A DNA stretch of 49,632 bases, taken from contig ONFA01000042.1 in NCBI GenBank assembly GCA_900316975.1, positions 1 through 49,632 of the forward strand, read 5' to 3'. Both the position numbers and the translations under genes were made by a program. This document shows, piece by piece, positions 1 to 8,464 of the stretch (positions are counted from its first letter, which is position 1; each line of letters starts with the position of its first letter). The notes under the pieces are model-generated. The model made no database searches. It saw only the letters and a program-made list of their open reading frames with translations, and was not told the DNA's origin. The DNA comes from an uncultured Prevotellaceae bacterium. GTDB lineage: Bacteria > Bacteroidota > Bacteroidia > Bacteroidales > Bacteroidaceae.

Positions 1-260
1 CGGTTCCTCCTTCTTACAACAAAGGTAGGGAATCGAACCTATCCAAGCAAGATTTGTTCTATCTTTTTCTTAGACACTGCAAACTTAGAGTGTAATCTGA
101 AAAATCCGCAAGAGAAAAACACGCGACAAGAGAGAACATCTGTGTCCATCAGTGTAATCTGTGGGGGCGAAAAACACCCCCGAAATCGATGATATTTAGT
201 CGCCTACGGCGAGAACCTTCGACGGAGTCAAATCAGCAAATCAGTACAAATCAAATAAAT

Positions 261-403
261 AACGTCAGTTCGATGAATTCCAACAAAAATAATTTATGAA
301 AAATTCGTGGTTAATTTATGATAATTTATGTCCAAATAAACACGAATGACCATGAATTAATCATGAATTTAATTATTTGTGGTTTTCGTCGAATTCACGT
401 TAA
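261..403. repeat. MITE-like intergenic repeat, copy 1
   Basis: Starts AACGTCAGTTCGATGAATTC and ends GTCGAATTCACGTTAA, so the tips (TAACGT / ACGTTA) form short terminal inverted repeats. The same left end recurs at 9988 and 19749, and the same right end at 20006-20021. The interior is AT-rich with repeated TTCATGAATT-like words and no ORF. It is probably a non-autonomous palindromic repeat family of this genome; no transposase is nearby. Confidence 0.6.
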
Positions 404-589
404 ATATGTTTTGAAAGAGTTGAAAAGATTTGTGAGATTTCTGTCACGGAGTGACACTCATTATCAGATATTTAGTACATCCGAGACTTAAATTATTCAT
501 ATTAGTTTCAAGAAAAAGTCAAGTAGAAGTTCTTTCGCTGAATAACTACACCCCCATTTGTTAATAAATATTAAAAATGAGGGGTCTTC

Positions 590-619
590 TTGTTTTTATG
601 ACAAAAATCTGTAATTTTG
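590..619 (+). promoter_or_regulatory. Bacteroidetes-type promoter of the structured RNA
   Basis: TTG at 590-592, 19 nt, then TAATTTTG at 612-619. This matches the Bacteroidetes sigma-ABfr consensus (TTG, N19, TAnnTTTG) exactly. Transcription should start near 626. No other promoter was seen before the lipoprotein gene at 877, so this one may serve both. Confidence 0.65.
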
Positions 620-625
620 TGCTGT

Positions 626-800
626 GTTCATAATTGGGCACAAGTCTTTTTGCTCAAATTCCTGCCGAATCAGCACCTCGAAAGGGACAAAATAAGAGCA
701 AACTAATACGTCTTGAGGTATGCACTATTGTGCAGACCTTTCCATGACGTATTAGGGGCAGTGCTGAGCCCGGCAGGAATATGGCAGACCTGCACTTTTT
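626..800 (+). ncRNA. Candidate structured RNA with long nested hairpin
   Basis: Directly after a consensus promoter the sequence folds as one long rod: 658-667 (ATTCCTGCCG) pairs with 771-780, 671-676 (CAGCAC) with 761-766, 703-712 (CTAATACGTC) with 746-755, 716-719 with 736-739, and 721-725 (TGCAC) with 730-734 around a TATT loop. All are perfect complements, read directly from the sequence. A large asymmetric internal loop (677-702 against 756-760) interrupts the rod. A TTTTT run ends it at 796-800. A rod with a central bubble and about 175 nt length recalls 6S RNA, but I cannot confirm that. It could instead be a structured leader of the lipoprotein gene at 877. A motif at 627-644 recurs at 47676-47694. 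Confidence 0.5.
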
Positions 801-876
801 GTATCCTCACACAGAATCGTGCTGATTTGCTGAAGTGACCCAAAAATCTTTTATTCACACTTAAATCTTAGACGGC

Positions 877-1572
877 ATGAAAAGGAAACATGTATTTAAG
901 TATGCCACGATGCTCATCTGTGCGCTGATGGGCTTGGCTATGGCTGTGTCGTGCAGCAAGGACGACAATGGCGGAGGCGGAAGCAGCGGAAGCGGAAATT
1001 CCGACAATTACTCCCAATATGTGGGAAAATGGTCTGGTTCGGCAACAAGCAGCACTGGCGGCACATGGGGGCTGATCATTCAACTCTATGCCAACAAAAC
1101 CGCTGACTTCAAACTTATGCTCATCGGAGGAGGAAGTGTACAAACCGTGGAGAACACGACAGGCGAGAAGGTGGTGTATGATGAAAACTCCAAGACCATC
1201 TACATCCATTCGGAAGACGACCTGTACAATGTCCTTCGGGTGGTTTCCATCTCTGGCAACAACATGGTGCTGGATTTCATCGATTGCACTTTCAACATGG
1301 AACGCACATCGGGGTCAGGAGGTGATTCGGGAGGAGGCACGGAAACAGGCAAGCGCTGCACCCTCTGTGGAGGCACAGGCAGTTGCTCCAACGTGAATGA
1401 CAACCAAGACCACTATTGCCACGGTTCGGGCGAATGCGGATGGTGCAATGAAGGCATCATCTACTGGGCTGGCACAGAACGCATTTGCGACCACTGCAAC
1501 GGCAAGAACAAGTGTGAATACTGTCACGGTTCAGGTAAATGTTCACGTTGCGGCGGAGACGGCAGGATGTGA
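877..1572 (+). CDS. Lipoprotein with C-terminal DnaJ-like CxxC repeats
   Basis: A 231-residue exported lipoprotein. It has a lysine-rich start and hydrophobic stretch, then a lipobox (AVSC) with the lipidated Cys at 26, followed by a Ser/Gly/Asp linker. Residues about 45-145 look like a lipocalin-type beta domain (motif VGKWSGS). The last 70 residues are Cys-rich, with repeated CxxC and CxGxG units (CTLCGGTG, CHGSGECGWC, CDHCNG, CEYCHGSGKCSRCGG) resembling the zinc-binding region of DnaJ. No J domain is present. The Cys clusters probably bind zinc or form disulfides at the cell surface. The ATG at 877 fits the signal peptide. The next gene begins 35 nt downstream with a related signal (MKRK), so the two are probably co-transcribed. 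The biological role is unknown. Confidence 0.8.
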   Translation: MKRKHVFKYATMLICALMGLAMAVSCSKDDNGGGGSSGSGNSDNYSQYVGKWSGSATSSTGGTWGLIIQLYANKTADFKLMLIGGGSVQTVENTTGEKVVYDENSKTIYIHSEDDLYNVLRVVSISGNNMVLDFIDCTFNMERTSGSGGDSGGGTETGKRCTLCGGTGSCSNVNDNQDHYCHGSGECGWCNEGIIYWAGTERICDHCNGKNKCEYCHGSGKCSRCGGDGRM

Positions 1573-1607
1573 AAACTCACTTTTATTCATTTAAAACCTT
1601 TGCAAAC

Positions 1608-3098
1608 ATGAAAAGAAAAGCATTGAAGAGCCTTGCATGGCTTATGATGTGCCTTTGTGCACTCACATTTGCCGCCTGTAGCAGCGATGACGGCAACGAT
1701 GGAGGGACTCCTCCGAAACCGGACAATGGTGCAACAGATTCGAAAAGCGTGCTTGTGGGCAGTTGGATACTCGTATCTTGCGATGAAAACGGTTCTCCCA
1801 TCGGTGCAATCTATACTTTTGCCGATAATGGCACAGGCACAATCGCGGATGGAAGCAAGTCCAAAACCTTCACCTACACCTACAAAAGCAATGGAGAATT
1901 CACTATCACCCCTTCTGGCAGCGACCACTTCATGAAAGGACTCATTGCCGCATCTGACAACACCGCCAGCGGCACCTACCGATGGGATGATGGCTCCACA
2001 GACCATCATTTCAGCTTCAGGAAAAGTGACGGTAGCACACCTGACGACCAAGGCGAAGAAAAACCAGCATTCGAGCTTAATGATGGAGATGTCATCCCCG
2101 AATCTCTCAAAGCGAATCCTTGGGATTATGGCTTCGAGGTGATAGAGGTAACGGTTGACAAATACACGTATGATTACAGTTCAACGATTCGACTCACCCC
2201 GCTTATAGCCTATCAAGACAGCGAAGGTTTCTTCATATCAGGAGAAATCCAGGAGATAAGCAACATCTATCACAAGTGGGACACAGTGAATTCCTATGAT
2301 TTGCCCTTCGAATACACCTTTGATGGAGTTTACAATCTAATTACAGGCGACAAGTATTATCACGAGTATGACTCTGATGCTCAGCGATCAATTCTAATTC
2401 TGCCAACAAAACATGTTGTAGAGAAAGTAAAATGGGATTACGAGAAGGTCAGGACACTCAATTCCAACGCATCGCCATACCTGGATTTAGGTATTATTTT
2501 TGATGTGTATGACAATGTCGATGTATATTCACAAGTACTTGTCAGTTGTTCCGATTCATGGCTGACAACCACGACACGTGTGATTTACAGGAAAGGCGAC
2601 ACCTACAATAATGGAGCTAACACATATCGTGAAACTCGTATAGCCGTATTGTACGCAACAACCCAAAACACCGGCAGTGACCGCACAGGCTATATATATA
2701 TCACCGTCAAAGGGATAGACGGAAAGTCATACACCCAGACTTATACCATAAAACAATCAGGCACATCAACAGACTCAGGTACATCAACCGATCTTGTTAC
2801 AGGAAAGGTTACAGCTACCGTCAAAGCCATTGGCCCAGGAGTGGCCTATGACAGTTATGCAAGTTATGTCAACGGGAAGACGACCAAGGTTGATTATGTG
2901 TACTATCCATCAACAGGCAAATACTATGTATATGGAGGCATTTATGATTCCAACTCCGATGCCAATGGCGGAAAAGGACTTCGATATAACGCACAAAAGG
3001 GATACAACTCGATCACCATTGACAATGGCTATTACTACGATTATTCCATGAGAATTTCCTACCGATATGAAATAGTGCTACACGTGACCCTACCATAG
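1608..3098 (+). CDS. Lipoprotein with lipocalin-like and BACON-like domains
   Basis: A 496-residue lipoprotein. I chose ATG 1608 because the reading frame open from 1539 reaches its signal peptide only there: MKRK, a hydrophobic core and the lipobox FAAC with Cys 24. A Ser/Asp/Gly linker follows, then a lipocalin-like domain (VGSWILVSCDENG, about residues 45-145). A middle region has no fold I recognise. A BACON/Ig-like strand set ends in TQTYTIKQSG near residue 395, and a Tyr-rich C-terminal domain closes the protein. The N-terminus resembles the upstream lipoprotein, so the two probably share a transcript, ended by the strong hairpin at 3133-3180. Function unknown, probably cell-surface. 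Confidence 0.8.
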   Translation: MKRKALKSLAWLMMCLCALTFAACSSDDGNDGGTPPKPDNGATDSKSVLVGSWILVSCDENGSPIGAIYTFADNGTGTIADGSKSKTFTYTYKSNGEFTITPSGSDHFMKGLIAASDNTASGTYRWDDGSTDHHFSFRKSDGSTPDDQGEEKPAFELNDGDVIPESLKANPWDYGFEVIEVTVDKYTYDYSSTIRLTPLIAYQDSEGFFISGEIQEISNIYHKWDTVNSYDLPFEYTFDGVYNLITGDKYYHEYDSDAQRSILILPTKHVVEKVKWDYEKVRTLNSNASPYLDLGIIFDVYDNVDVYSQVLVSCSDSWLTTTTRVIYRKGDTYNNGANTYRETRIAVLYATTQNTGSDRTGYIYITVKGIDGKSYTQTYTIKQSGTSTDSGTSTDLVTGKVTATVKAIGPGVAYDSYASYVNGKTTKVDYVYYPSTGKYYVYGGIYDSNSDANGGKGLRYNAQKGYNSITIDNGYYYDYSMRISYRYEIVLHVTLP

Positions 3099-3132
3099 CA
3101 TCTATCCATATAGAAGCACAATCATATTACCT

Positions 3133-3180
3133 AACAGGAGCGAGGCTTGAGTCTATGCAAACTCAAGCCTCGCTCCTGTT
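3133..3180. terminator. Bidirectional terminator
   Basis: A perfect 20-bp inverted repeat (3133-3152 / 3161-3180) around an 8-nt loop, with the stem ending in GTT followed by TT. It lies between the convergent lipoprotein and GH97 genes and can stop transcription from both sides. Confidence 0.85.
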
Positions 3181-3194
3181 TTAATCCGTTGATG

Positions 3195-5132
3195 CTATTG
3201 GTTCACAATCACCAAACCACCATTCTTGGGGATGGTCACTGCGATTTGCTTCTTTGCCTTGACGGTGCTGACGCTGCCGTTGAGTTGTGCGTCGTCGCTG
3301 TACATCTGGAGCGATGTGCCTTTCTCGAACATGGGCAACTGGAGGGTTGTCTTCAGCGGCTGGTCGTCGGCATTGACACCGACAATAAACCACTTGCTGC
3401 CTGTGCGACGAGCGATGATGGCGTACTTGCCGGGATAGCCGTCAATGAACTTCACCTCGTCCCATGTGGTGGGCACATTCTTCATGAAGTCAATCGCCCA
3501 TGCTGGTGCATCGGTCAGGTTGTTGGGAGCAAGTGCGAAGTGCTGCACTGCACTCTGGAAGAGCACCGCTGTGGCGAGGGCATAGACATCGGAAGTGACA
3601 CGATGAGTGCCACGCTTGTTGCTGGCATCATAGTATTTGTTCAGAGTAGAACCGCCGAAGTCCATAGAGCCGACCGTGTTGCGGATGAACGTATGAAGGG
3701 TGGCATTGTGTGCCTCAGCATCGCAAGAACCTTGTCCGAAGTGAAGATTTTCAGAAGCAAGGACAGCCTCACTGGCTGCATAGTTGGGATACATACGTTC
3801 CCATCCACGTGGCAGGGTGCATCCGTGGAAGATACAAAGGATGCCGTAATCGTTGGCATCGGAGAGGATATCCTCATAGAGTTGCATCATGTTCTGCTTG
3901 TCACCGCCAAAGAAGTCAACCTTGATGCCACGGATGCCAATGCTCTTCATCCATGCCATTTCGGCACGACGTTCACGGCTCTTATCCATCTTGCCCTTAG
4001 GTGACTGAGGAGCATCGTTCCAGGTGCCATTAGAGTTGTACCAGAGGAACAAGCTCACCCCCTTCGACTTTCCGTATGCAGCCAGTTCTGCTATCTTTTC
4101 ACGGCCAATCTGCACGTCCCAAAGCGCATCGATGAGCACAGTCTGATAACCCATCGCTGCAGAGAAGTCAATGTAACGCTTCTGTTCGTCGTAGTTGCAA
4201 CTGCCGTCCATGCCGATAATCCAGCTCCATGAGCCTTTGCCATAGATGTATTCCTGCGAAGCCTTGTACTTCTGTTCAACAAGGTCGAAAGGCACTGTGG
4301 TCTCCACGATAGGAGCCAACGTGGTGCCCAAGGTGATGGTGCGCCAAGGAGTTTCGCATGGCAGTCCCACCGATGCAGAAGTGGAGCCCCATCCGTTGCA
4401 TTCTCCCTGCTGTGGGAAGCCAATCTTATAGAGTCCGCCATTCACATTGAGGAGTCGGCTGGCAACATAACTACCATCCACACCTGTCTCGCTGATGAGC
4501 ACCCATCCCTTATCACCCAAATGGAAGAGACATGGGAAGGAGTAACCTTCTCCCCATCCGTTCTTGCCCATCTGGTCATCATCCGTATAGGACGTTTCAT
4601 AACTGGGCGATGTGCGCGCAAAGCCACCCATCGGACGAGATTGCGGACAGAGGAACGTGGTGGTGCCTTCAGGCAGCTGGAAACCGCTGGCTTCCTCGTT
4701 CACCACACATACCTTCGTATCGCGCTGAGGCAGCACACGATAGCGGTATGCCACATCGCGGTTGCTCACACGGAAGATAACATCTATCACCTTCTTGCCT
4801 TTCTGTTCGAAACTGCACACGGCTTCTGTCGCCTCATAATCGACATGACTCTGCTTGATGTTCCGCAAGTCATAAGACTCTTTCACCTCTTTCACTTCAC
4901 ATCCTGCCAAAGTCAAGTCTTGAGTATAGTCGCCCATATTTGTTTTCAAGCCCAGGGGTGAACGTCCGAGAAACTCGGTTGCACCCAAATTGACACGATA
5001 GGTGGCTGCCCCATTGGAATCATCGACCACCACAGTCAGTTTCCCGTCAGGACTCGTAAAAGACTTCTCTGTCGCCCATGCTGACGACCACACACTTGCC
5101 AGCGCAAGTGCTCCTAAAATAAATTTCTTCAT
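3195..5132 (-). CDS. Glycoside hydrolase family 97 enzyme
   Basis: 645 residues, the usual GH97 length. The start at 5132 gives a clean signal peptide (MKKFILGALALASVWSSAWA). An N-terminal beta-sandwich (about 20-280) is followed by a TIM barrel with WSWIIGMDGS, FLWYNSNGTWN and GIKVDFFGGDKQ, then a C-terminal beta domain. In GH97 the retaining alpha-galactosidase-type enzymes carry a nucleophilic Asp on the KVDF strand, whereas inverting SusB-type alpha-glucosidases use other residues. The KVDF motif here, with a Glu in ASEAVLASEN as acid/base candidate, favours the retaining subgroup; the substrate is inferred. It is secreted to the periplasm or surface. It is divergent from uxuA across a palindromic operator candidate, which suggests co-control of oligosaccharide cleavage and hexuronate breakdown. 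Confidence 0.9.
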   Translation of the reverse strand: MKKFILGALALASVWSSAWATEKSFTSPDGKLTVVVDDSNGAATYRVNLGATEFLGRSPLGLKTNMGDYTQDLTLAGCEVKEVKESYDLRNIKQSHVDYEATEAVCSFEQKGKKVIDVIFRVSNRDVAYRYRVLPQRDTKVCVVNEEASGFQLPEGTTTFLCPQSRPMGGFARTSPSYETSYTDDDQMGKNGWGEGYSFPCLFHLGDKGWVLISETGVDGSYVASRLLNVNGGLYKIGFPQQGECNGWGSTSASVGLPCETPWRTITLGTTLAPIVETTVPFDLVEQKYKASQEYIYGKGSWSWIIGMDGSCNYDEQKRYIDFSAAMGYQTVLIDALWDVQIGREKIAELAAYGKSKGVSLFLWYNSNGTWNDAPQSPKGKMDKSRERRAEMAWMKSIGIRGIKVDFFGGDKQNMMQLYEDILSDANDYGILCIFHGCTLPRGWERMYPNYAASEAVLASENLHFGQGSCDAEAHNATLHTFIRNTVGSMDFGGSTLNKYYDASNKRGTHRVTSDVYALATAVLFQSAVQHFALAPNNLTDAPAWAIDFMKNVPTTWDEVKFIDGYPGKYAIIARRTGSKWFIVGVNADDQPLKTTLQLPMFEKGTSLQMYSDDAQLNGSVSTVKAKKQIAVTIPKNGGLVIVNQ

Positions 5133-5173
5133 GTTGATCAGTGTATAATGAAATTGTTCTCTTTTTACGCGTA

Positions 5174-5181
5174 CAAATTTA
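5174..5181 (-). promoter_or_regulatory. -7 box of the GH97 gene
   Basis: Read on the minus strand this is TAAATTTG, a match to TAnnTTTG, 42 nt before the start codon. No good -33 TTG is visible 19 nt upstream; the palindrome at 5203-5218 occupies that area, so an activator may be required. Confidence 0.5.
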
Positions 5182-5202
5182 GGCATTATCCACGGTTTTG
5201 AT

Positions 5203-5239
5203 TGTAACGATTGTTACACATACTTTCGTTCATGTTACA
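5203..5239. promoter_or_regulatory. Palindromic operator candidate between GH97 gene and uxuA
   Basis: TGTAAC-GATT-GTTACA (5203-5218) is a perfect 6+6 dyad. A third half-site, GTTACA, lies at 5234-5239, 21 nt (two helical turns) from the second. It sits between two divergent carbohydrate genes and next to the GH97 -7 box, as expected for a dimeric sugar-responsive regulator. No regulator gene lies beside it. Confidence 0.45.
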
Positions 5240-5333
5240 AACCACACCATAAATCTGCTGCAAAAATACAAAATATGATACATTCCAAAACAAAAATGAT
5301 ACAAAAGAACAACCAACAATGCTGTTTTTTACC

Positions 5334-5341
5334 TACCTTTG
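5334..5341 (+). promoter_or_regulatory. -7 box of uxuA
   Basis: TACCTTTG matches TAnnTTTG and ends 43 nt before the uxuA ATG. No TTG is found at the expected -33 position, so the promoter may need an activator. Confidence 0.5.
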
Positions 5342-5384
5342 CATCATATTTTACTAACACACAATAAAAATAACATAGAAAACT

Positions 5385-6638
5385 ATGGAAAGAACTTGGA
5401 GATGGTTTGGCAAGAAAGACAAGATCACGCTTGCCCAACTGAAACAAATCGGTGTGGAGGGCATCGTGACCGCCCTGCACGACGTGCCTCTTGGCGAGGT
5501 GTGGACACGAGAGAAGATTCACGACCTCCGTGCGTATATCGAAAGTTACGGCATGCGCTGGAGCGTGGTGGAGAGTCTGCCCGTAGTGGAGACCATTAAG
5601 TATGGAGGTCCTGACCGTGACCATCAGATTGAGGTGTATAAGGAGAGCCTACGCAACCTTGCTGCCGAGGGCATCCACTGCATCTGCTATAACTTCATGC
5701 CCGTGCTTGACTGGGCACGCACCGACTTGCTGCATGAGAACCCCAACGGCTCGACCAACCTCTACTTCAACTATGCCGAGTTTGCCTACTTCGACATCTA
5801 CATCCTGAAGCGTGAAGGTGCTCGTGAGGAATGGGCAAAGTTCCAGTTCCCCGAAGGTGTGGGCGAGGGCCGCAACGTGCTGGCAGAGGCTGATGAACTC
5901 GCCAAGACCATGACGCCTGAGAAAGACCACAAACTGGTGGAGACCATCATCATCAAGACTCAAGGTTTCGTGTCAGGCAACTTCAGCGAGAACGACGAGG
6001 CGCCCATCCAGAAGTTCCGTGACTTCCTCAACCTTTATAAGGGCATTGACAAGGCGCAACTCCGTGCCAACATGAAGTACTTTCTTGAAGCCATCATGCC
6101 CACCTGCGAAGAGTACGGCATGAACATGTGCGTTCACCCCGACGACCCACCCATCGAGGTGCTCGGTCTGCCCCGCATCGTGCGCACCGAAGAGGACATC
6201 GAGTGGTTCCTCAACGCTGTGCCCAACAAGCACAACGGCCTCACCTTCTGTGCAGGAAGCCTCTCGGCAGGTGCCTACAACAACGTGGTGGAGATGGCAA
6301 AGAAGTTTGCTTCACGCACCCACTTCGTTCATCTGCGCTCGTGCCACATCTTCCCCAACGGCGACTTCACCGAAGCCTCTCACTTGGGCGGACGTGCCGA
6401 CCTCATCGAACTGTGCCGCATCTTTGAGAAGGAGAACCCCTGCCTGCCTATGCGAGTCGATCACGGCATGACCTTCACCGACAAGGAAGGGGGCATCATG
6501 GACGAGAGCAACCACGGCCACAACGCTGGCTACACGCTCTTAGGCCGTATGTTCGCGATGGGACAGGTACAGGGCATCCTCGCCACTGTGGATAGAGAGT
6601 TAGGCATCGAATACAAACAACCTGGATTCTTTGATTAA
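5385..6638 (+). CDS. uxuA: Mannonate dehydratase
   Basis: 417 residues, close to UxuA of other Bacteroidales. UxuA removes water from D-mannonate to give 2-keto-3-deoxygluconate in glucuronate catabolism, in the cytoplasm, with a divalent metal. Recognisable stretches are MERTWRWFGKKDKI at the start, CYNFMPVLDWARTDL, CVHPDDPP, and the C-terminal MRVDHGMT and GHNAGYTLLGR. This is the family's TIM-barrel scaffold with metal-binding His, Cys and Asp. It is followed after a 151-nt palindromic spacer by uxuB, whose product makes the mannonate it uses. The assignment is firm. Confidence 0.95.
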   Translation: MERTWRWFGKKDKITLAQLKQIGVEGIVTALHDVPLGEVWTREKIHDLRAYIESYGMRWSVVESLPVVETIKYGGPDRDHQIEVYKESLRNLAAEGIHCICYNFMPVLDWARTDLLHENPNGSTNLYFNYAEFAYFDIYILKREGAREEWAKFQFPEGVGEGRNVLAEADELAKTMTPEKDHKLVETIIIKTQGFVSGNFSENDEAPIQKFRDFLNLYKGIDKAQLRANMKYFLEAIMPTCEEYGMNMCVHPDDPPIEVLGLPRIVRTEEDIEWFLNAVPNKHNGLTFCAGSLSAGAYNNVVEMAKKFASRTHFVHLRSCHIFPNGDFTEASHLGGRADLIELCRIFEKENPCLPMRVDHGMTFTDKEGGIMDESNHGHNAGYTLLGRMFAMGQVQGILATVDRELGIEYKQPGFFD

Positions 6639-6784
6639 AGACCCTCTCCCCTTCCCTCCCCCATAATGAGGAGGGAGACCATGCGGGATGTTAGGGATAG
6701 TTATATAAACAATTAAATACCCTCAAACGAAAACTGGCCGAAAGGCTCCCTCCCCATTATGGGGGAGGGTCGGGGAGAGGGTCT
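6639..6784. repeat. 39-bp imperfect inverted repeat between uxuA and uxuB
   Basis: Arms 6639-6677 and 6746-6784 are complementary at about 36 of 39 positions and very rich in C on one strand and G on the other (AGACCCTCTCCCC and its complement at the tips). The right arm ends six bases before the uxuB start codon, so the folded RNA would lie against the initiation region. It starts one base after uxuA and has no T-run. A related C/G-rich hairpin is at about 9649-9690. It may stabilise the uxuA message or dampen uxuB translation. Confidence 0.7.
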
Positions 6785-6789
6785 CCATT

Positions 6790-8376
6790 ATGAAACTCAA
6801 CGATATTTTTTCCAGCAACTTCAACGCTGCTGAGTGGGAAGCAAAGGGTTATGAACTTCCCAAGTTTGACATCAAGGCTGTGCGCGAGAAGACTGCCAAG
6901 GAACCCACATGGGTACACTTCGGTGGTGGCAACATCTTCCGTGCTTTCCCTGCCGCCATCCTCAACGATGCACTCAACACAGGCAAGTACGACCGTGGTG
7001 TCATCGTAGCGGAAACATTTGACTTCGAAGTCATTGACAAGGCATACGCACCTTACAACAACCTCTCCCTCGCCGTATCACTTTGCAGCAACGGCACCAT
7101 CGAGAAGAAGGTCATTGCCTCGGTGACAGAATCTCTCAAAGCAGACTACCAGTTCAGCGACTGGCAGCGACTCGTTGACATCTTCAAGAATCCATCTCTC
7201 CAGATGATTTCCTTCACCATCACCGAGAAAGGCTACACCTACAACGAGGCAGACCTTGCCCGTGGCCTCAAGCCTGTCTTTGCGATGGGTAAGGTTTGTG
7301 CCTTGCTCCTCGAACGCTGGCAGTCAGGGGCGCTTCCCTTGACCGTGCAGAGCATGGATAACTGCTCCCACAACGGCGACAAGGTGAAGGCGGGTGTCTT
7401 TGCCTATGCTGAACGCTGGGTGGCAGACGGACTGGTCGATAAGGCTTTCCTTGACTATCTGAAGGACGAGACGAAGATCACCTTCCCCTGGTCGATGATT
7501 GACAAGATTACCCCTCGTCCCCACGAGAAGGTGAAGGAGATGCTGGCAGCCGATGGTTTTGAGGACAACGACTATATTGAAACAGAGAAACACACCTTTA
7601 CGGCTCCTTTCGTGAATGCCGAAGAGGTGCAGTACCTTGTCATCGAGGACAACTACACCAACGGTCGTCCCCCACTCGACCTCGGCGGTGCGCTCTACAC
7701 CACCCGTGAGACAGTGGACAAGGTGGAGACCATGAAGGTGACTACTTGCCTCAATCCGCTCCACACCGCTATGTCCATCTATGGCTGCATGTTAGGCTAT
7801 ACCCTTATCTCCGCAGAAATGGCAGACGAAGACCTCCGTCCATTCGTGCAGAAACTCGGCTACATCGAAGCCATGCCCGTAGTGACCGACCCAGGTGTGC
7901 TGAACCCCTACGAGTTCATCGGTGCAGTCATCAATCGCAGATTGCCTAATCCGTTCATGCCCGATGCCCCACAGCGCATCGCCACCGACACCAGTCAGAA
8001 ACTCCCCATCCGCTTCGGCGAGACCATCAAGAAATATCTGGCACGTGGACTCGACAAGTCCAACCTCGTCCTCATTCCGCTCACGCTGGCAGGCTATGCC
8101 CGTTACCTCAAAGGCATCAAGGACGACGGCACACCCTTCGAGCCTTCTTCTGACCCATTGCTCTCCGAGTTGCAAGCCATTGTGGCTCCTCTTGAAGTGG
8201 GCAAGGCAGACCAAGATTACAGTTGTCTGAAACAACTCTACAGTCGTGCTGACGTGTTCGGTGTCAACCTTTACGATGCAGGCTTGGGTGAACAAATTGA
8301 AGGCATGGTGAAGGAACTCTATGCTGGCAACGGAGCCGTGCGCAAGACCTTACACAAGTACGTGTCAGCAAGATAA
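6790..8376 (+). CDS. uxuB: Fructuronate reductase (mannitol dehydrogenase family)
   Basis: 528 residues of the long-chain mannitol dehydrogenase family. In this context it is expected to reduce D-fructuronate to D-mannonate with NADH, feeding UxuA. The N-terminal nucleotide-binding region contains WVHFGGGNIFRAF. The middle carries TVQSMDNCSHNGD and FPWSMIDKITPRP. The catalytic set K316-x5-N322-x2-H325 (KVTTCLNPLH) is intact. It lies downstream of uxuA on the same strand, and the convergent terminator at 8408-8443 closes the operon. Other activities in the family (tagaturonate or mannitol) cannot be excluded from sequence, but the pairing with uxuA supports this one. Confidence 0.9.
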   Translation: MKLNDIFSSNFNAAEWEAKGYELPKFDIKAVREKTAKEPTWVHFGGGNIFRAFPAAILNDALNTGKYDRGVIVAETFDFEVIDKAYAPYNNLSLAVSLCSNGTIEKKVIASVTESLKADYQFSDWQRLVDIFKNPSLQMISFTITEKGYTYNEADLARGLKPVFAMGKVCALLLERWQSGALPLTVQSMDNCSHNGDKVKAGVFAYAERWVADGLVDKAFLDYLKDETKITFPWSMIDKITPRPHEKVKEMLAADGFEDNDYIETEKHTFTAPFVNAEEVQYLVIEDNYTNGRPPLDLGGALYTTRETVDKVETMKVTTCLNPLHTAMSIYGCMLGYTLISAEMADEDLRPFVQKLGYIEAMPVVTDPGVLNPYEFIGAVINRRLPNPFMPDAPQRIATDTSQKLPIRFGETIKKYLARGLDKSNLVLIPLTLAGYARYLKGIKDDGTPFEPSSDPLLSELQAIVAPLEVGKADQDYSCLKQLYSRADVFGVNLYDAGLGEQIEGMVKELYAGNGAVRKTLHKYVSAR

Positions 8377-8407
8377 CCGCACACATTCCATACAAAGTAC
8401 ATAAAAG

Positions 8408-8443
8408 TCATGCGGCGCGCTCACCCAAGAGCACGCCGCATGA
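8408..8443. terminator. Bidirectional terminator
   Basis: Stem 8408-8422 / 8429-8443 (TCATGCGGCG-CGCTC against GAGCA-CGCCGCATGA, one mismatch) with a 6-nt loop, followed by TTGTTTTG. It separates convergent uxuB and the HAD lipoprotein gene. Confidence 0.75.
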
Positions 8444-8464
8444 TTGTTTTGCAACGAATGATTT

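Larger units (their letters stand above)
1..876. other. Intergenic region at left edge
   Basis: No credible gene was found in the first 876 bases. The stretch holds a MITE-like intergenic repeat (261-403), preceded at 200-231 by a short palindrome (TCGCC TAC GGCGA) of the kind found inside the other copies. It also holds a hairpin at about 547-585 (ACCCC-CATTT facing AAATGAGGGGT), and a consensus promoter that drives a structured RNA candidate (590-800). An 18-bp string at 526-543 recurs inverted at 9937-9954, next to another copy of the repeat. Bases 1-200 show nothing I can interpret. Confidence 0.6.

Noticed and set aside
28..48. tRNA T-arm-like string (GGTTCGATTCC on the minus strand)
   Set aside because: The flanking bases do not form a T stem, and no anticodon or acceptor stem can be drawn.
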